Source: CADDZP01 sp035948135
Lineage (GTDB): Bacteria; Actinomycetota; Acidimicrobiia; Acidimicrobiales; AC-14
NCBI GenBank assembly: GCA_035948135.1
Contig: DASZJL010000162.1
Coordinates: forward strand, 1 to 45,790
Reading direction: 5' to 3'
Length of the DNA: 45,790 nt
Part shown: positions 43,401 through 45,790 of the stretch, piece after piece
How positions within the stretch are numbered: position 1 is the first letter of the stretch
Layout of the letters: every line of letters begins with the position of its first letter
Program-made: the position numbers and the translations under genes
Notes under the pieces: model-generated
The model's database searches: none
The model's input: the letters and a program-made list of their open reading frames with translations, nothing else
Told to the model about the DNA's origin: nothing

Positions 43401-44529
43401 CGCGGTTGCGCAGGAGCTCGTCGAGGGAGTCACCGCCGAACTTGCGGAGGGCTTCGCCGGCCAGGACGAGCGCCATCATGGTCTCGGCCACCACGCCCAT
43501 GGCGGGAACGGCCGTGACGTCGGTGCGCTCCTTGAACGACACCGTCTCCTCCTTGGTGCGCACGTCGACGGTGCGAAGGACCGGGCGGTTGAGCGTCGAG
43601 AGCGGCTTCATCGCCACGCGGACGACGAGCACTTCGCCGTTGGAAATGCCGCCCTCGATCCCGCCGGCACGAGCGGACCCGCGCCGGTACCCCCGCTCGT
43701 CGGCGTCCCACACGATCTCGTCGTGGGCCTGCGAGCCCCGCCGGCTGGCGACGTCGAACCCTTCACCCAGCTCGATTGCCTTGACCGCCTGGATGCTCAT
43801 CAGGGCCTGGGCCAGCATGCCGTCCAGCTTGCGATCCCAGTGGACATGGCTGCCGAGCCCGACGGGCACGCCGTAGGCGAGGACTTCGACGACGCCGCCC
43901 AGCGAGTCGCCCTCAGCCTGGGCGGCCTTGACCTCCTGGACCATGGCTTCCTCGGCGTCGCCGTCGAAGCAGCGCACCGGCGAGTCGTCGATGGTCTCCA
44001 GGTCTTCGGGCAGCGGCCGGCCCTCGGCCTTGCTGACGACCGGGCCCAGCTGGATCACGTGTGACAGGACCGCGACGTCGAGCTGCGCGAGGAGGGCCTT
44101 GGCCAGGGTGCCGGCCGCGACCCGGGCGGCCGTCTCCCGGGCCGACGCCCGCTCGAGCACGTCGCGGGCATCGTCGAAGCCGTACTTCTGCATGCCCACC
44201 AGGTCGGCGTGGCCGGGACGGGGCTTGGTCAGAGGCTTCTCGGTGCGGCCGGGGGCAGGAGACATCTCCTCCTCCCACTTCGGCCACTCGGTGTTGGCGA
44301 TTTCGATGGCCACCGGCGATCCCAGCGTGCGGCCGTGGCGCACGCCGCCCAGGATCGTTACGTCGTCCCGCTCGAAGCGCATCCGCGGCCCTCGACCGAA
44401 CCCCAGGCGTCGCCGGGCCAGCTCCTCCTGGATCTCCTCCATCGTGATCGGCAGCCCCGCGGGTAGCCCTTCGACCACGACGACCAGCGCGCGACCGTGC
44501 GACTCGCCAGCAGTCAGGAACCGGAGCAC
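43375..44529 (-). CDS. aroC: chorismate synthase
   Basis: Final step to chorismate, FMN dependent. 384 residues with LRFLTAGESHGRALVVVVEG, RRRLGFGRGPRM, KPRPGHADLVG, ASARETAARVAAG and GGIEGGISNG. Start GTG 44529, with GGAG only 3 bases upstream. First gene of the aro run, after a 32-base gap. Confidence 0.97.
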   Translation of the reverse strand: MLRFLTAGESHGRALVVVVEGLPAGLPITMEEIQEELARRRLGFGRGPRMRFERDDVTILGGVRHGRTLGSPVAIEIANTEWPKWEEEMSPAPGRTEKPLTKPRPGHADLVGMQKYGFDDARDVLERASARETAARVAAGTLAKALLAQLDVAVLSHVIQLGPVVSKAEGRPLPEDLETIDDSPVRCFDGDAEEAMVQEVKAAQAEGDSLGGVVEVLAYGVPVGLGSHVHWDRKLDGMLAQALMSIQAVKAIELGEGFDVASRRGSQAHDEIVWDADERGYRRGSARAGGIEGGISNGEVLVVRVAMKPLSTLNRPVLRTVDVRTKEETVSFKERTDVTAVPAMGVVAETMMALVLAGEALRKFGGDSLDELLRNRDGYLAHLG

Positions 44530-44561
44530 GCGCTCCAGCGTACCGACGCTCCCGAGGGGCC

Positions 44562-45790
44562 TTAGGGGTTGTTGATTTCCCGCACGTAGGTGATGTCGAC
44601 CTTGTACCCCGTCACGGAGCTCGCCGAAGGCACGACCGCCGGTAGGAAATTCATCGAGAACAGGTTCGTGATCGACACGTTCCCGGCGTAGATCTGCCCG
44701 CCCACACCCGTATTGCTGTTGGAGAACGACGCGTTGCACGGGGTGAACACGAACACCTTGAGGCCGGAGAACGACGTGTTGTTCGACGTCGAGAAGTTGC
44801 CACCCGGGCACGCGGTTCCCGTCGGCATGATGAAGTACAACGAGTGCTGGGCGCCGTCACCGGACTGGAAGGTCGTCTTGTTCGCCATCGAGATACTGCC
44901 GTCGGTAACGATCGCCATGTCGGCCGAGAGGCTGATCGTCGTGTTGTTGGCGTACTGGAGCGAGCATGCTGGGCTGATTCGGTAGACGGTGCTGGTCGAC
45001 ACGCTGCTCACGGCACCGACTTGGCTGCAGGTCTTGTTCTGCACCGTGTAGCCGGCGGCCTGCCACGACGTCGAGTCAAAGGTGATGGTCGGCAGCGATT
45101 TGGCGGGCGGAGCCGCTTGGGGCGCGTTGGGGGTCTTGGTCCCGTCGATTGTCCCATTGCTGATCGTCGTGCCTGCAGTGGCGTTGTTCAGAATGTGCGC
45201 CGAGTTGCTCAGGCTGATCGACGACGTCGACGAGGTCACGTTGTGACCGGCGAGGCTGCTGTTGCTCATGCTCACCGAGCCGTTGGCCCAGACGTCCTTG
45301 GTCACCTGGCAGCTGTTCGACATGCTGATCGATCCCTGGGCGATCATCTGTCCGTGAATCGTCATGGAGTTGCCGCACGACCAGCTGCCATTCGTGTAGA
45401 CGTCGGCGTCATCGCCGACGTCGCCGTGGACGGTCACGTTGTTCGCGGTCGTCGGCGATGAGTCCGAGAAGATGGCGCTGTCGAAGCCGCCGTAGACCGG
45501 CGTGAGGTTGATCAGGCTCTGCATCGTCCGCTTGGCGTTGGGGTTGGCGCCACCGGGCGACGGGCTCCCCGTCGAGGTGACCTGGGCCTTGGCTGGCATG
45601 ACCAAGAGCCCGGGGTTCTGACAGGTCAAGGTGTTCCCGGCCGCGTCGTAGTACGTGATCGCGGCCGAGTACTGCTGATTGGGGGAGGTGGCCATCGTCC
45701 CTGTGACCGAGCACGGCAGCGACGCGGTCGGGGTCGTCTGCAAGGTGTAGTAGGCGGCGTTCACCCCGGCCTCCGCGCTGGCGACGACCT
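44562..45790 (-). CDS. probable pilus-associated or surface beta-helix protein, 3' part
   Basis: An incomplete reading frame of about 409 residues that is open to the window edge. The visible N-terminal piece VVASAEAGVNAAYYTLQT resembles the region just after the membrane helix in PilX-like type IV pilus proteins. The middle is rich in Asn, Ser and Thr and has repeating short beta-strand motifs (NNVTVHGDVGDDADVYTNGS, then GSISMSNSCQVTKDVWANGS, GSVSMSNSSLAGHNV), suggesting a bactofilin-like or right-handed beta-helix. A C-terminal half with paired cysteines follows (TCSQVG, SPACS, TACPGG). Probably exported. Lower GC and more AAC/ACG-type codons than its neighbours. Family not certain. Confidence 0.7.
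   Translation of the reverse strand, partial: VVASAEAGVNAAYYTLQTTPTASLPCSVTGTMATSPNQQYSAAITYYDAAGNTLTCQNPGLLVMPAKAQVTSTGSPSPGGANPNAKRTMQSLINLTPVYGGFDSAIFSDSSPTTANNVTVHGDVGDDADVYTNGSWSCGNSMTIHGQMIAQGSISMSNSCQVTKDVWANGSVSMSNSSLAGHNVTSSTSSISLSNSAHILNNATAGTTISNGTIDGTKTPNAPQAAPPAKSLPTITFDSTSWQAAGYTVQNKTCSQVGAVSSVSTSTVYRISPACSLQYANNTTISLSADMAIVTDGSISMANKTTFQSGDGAQHSLYFIMPTGTACPGGNFSTSNNTSFSGLKVFVFTPCNASFSNSNTGVGGQIYAGNVSITNLFSMNFLPAVVPSASSVTGYKVDITYVREINNP

Overview
The window is 45.8 kb of GC-rich, almost fully coding bacterial chromosome. Every recognisable gene except one lies on the minus strand, so transcription mostly runs from high to low coordinates. The gene set points to Actinomycetota, probably an uncultured Acidimicrobiia-like lineage. 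The clues are an actinobacterial-type integration host factor (mIHF) beside gmk, a helicase-less PriA, a PAMHTEMW-type CoaBC, an argCJBDFR-H cluster and rib-his synteny. The species assignment is inference. I see no tRNA, rRNA, CRISPR array, insertion sequence, prophage or defence genes, and no gap over 300 bases. The longest non-coding stretches (about 160-180 bases) are at 5335-5494, 14588-14766 and 39187-39347, and each holds structure described below.

Layout in order of transcription, from the right edge. (1) 45790-44562: the 3' part of a surface/pilus-type protein. (2) 44529-39348: aroC-aroK-aroB-aroQ-pepP-efp-nusB. (3) 39314-26889: a pyrimidine operon behind a PyrR-type attenuator, pyrR-pyrB-pyrC-carA-carB-pyrD-pyrF-mihF-gmk-rpoZ-coaBC-metK, ending at a 53-nt near-perfect palindrome. 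(4) 26811-19935: priA, a histidine phosphatase, def, fmt, rsmB, rpe, a REC-GGDEF protein and a MogA/MoaB protein. (5) 19922-15191: a putative operator pair, ribD-ribE-ribBA-ribH, a lone Flp pilin gene where hisE might be expected, then hisG and a cold-shock-domain protein. (6) 14767-15177, plus strand: a DUF1844-like gene divergent from infC. (7) 14587-7729: infC-rpmI-rplT, an RNA 2'-O-methyltransferase, a PAS histidine kinase, pheS-pheT and a cupin. (8) 7711-513: an ARG-box promoter and argC-argJ-argB-argD-argF-argR-argH (no argG). (9) 432-1: the 5' part of a 3-methyladenine DNA glycosylase gene.

The genes are ordinary core metabolism and translation, and I found no convincing new multi-gene system. 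The interest is in expression signals. Three genes (a TrmH-family methyltransferase, fmt and gmk) have no usable ATG/GTG/TTG at their conserved N-terminus and instead appear to begin at CTG inside a CTGA stop/start overlap. infC appears to start at ATA behind a strong ribosome-binding site. The pyr leader shows a PyrR-binding loop and a classic terminator. The argC and ribD promoters are overlaid by palindromic operators. The argR start lies inside a hairpin. Several starts sit 7-8 nt after a TANNNT-like box, suggesting leaderless mRNAs.
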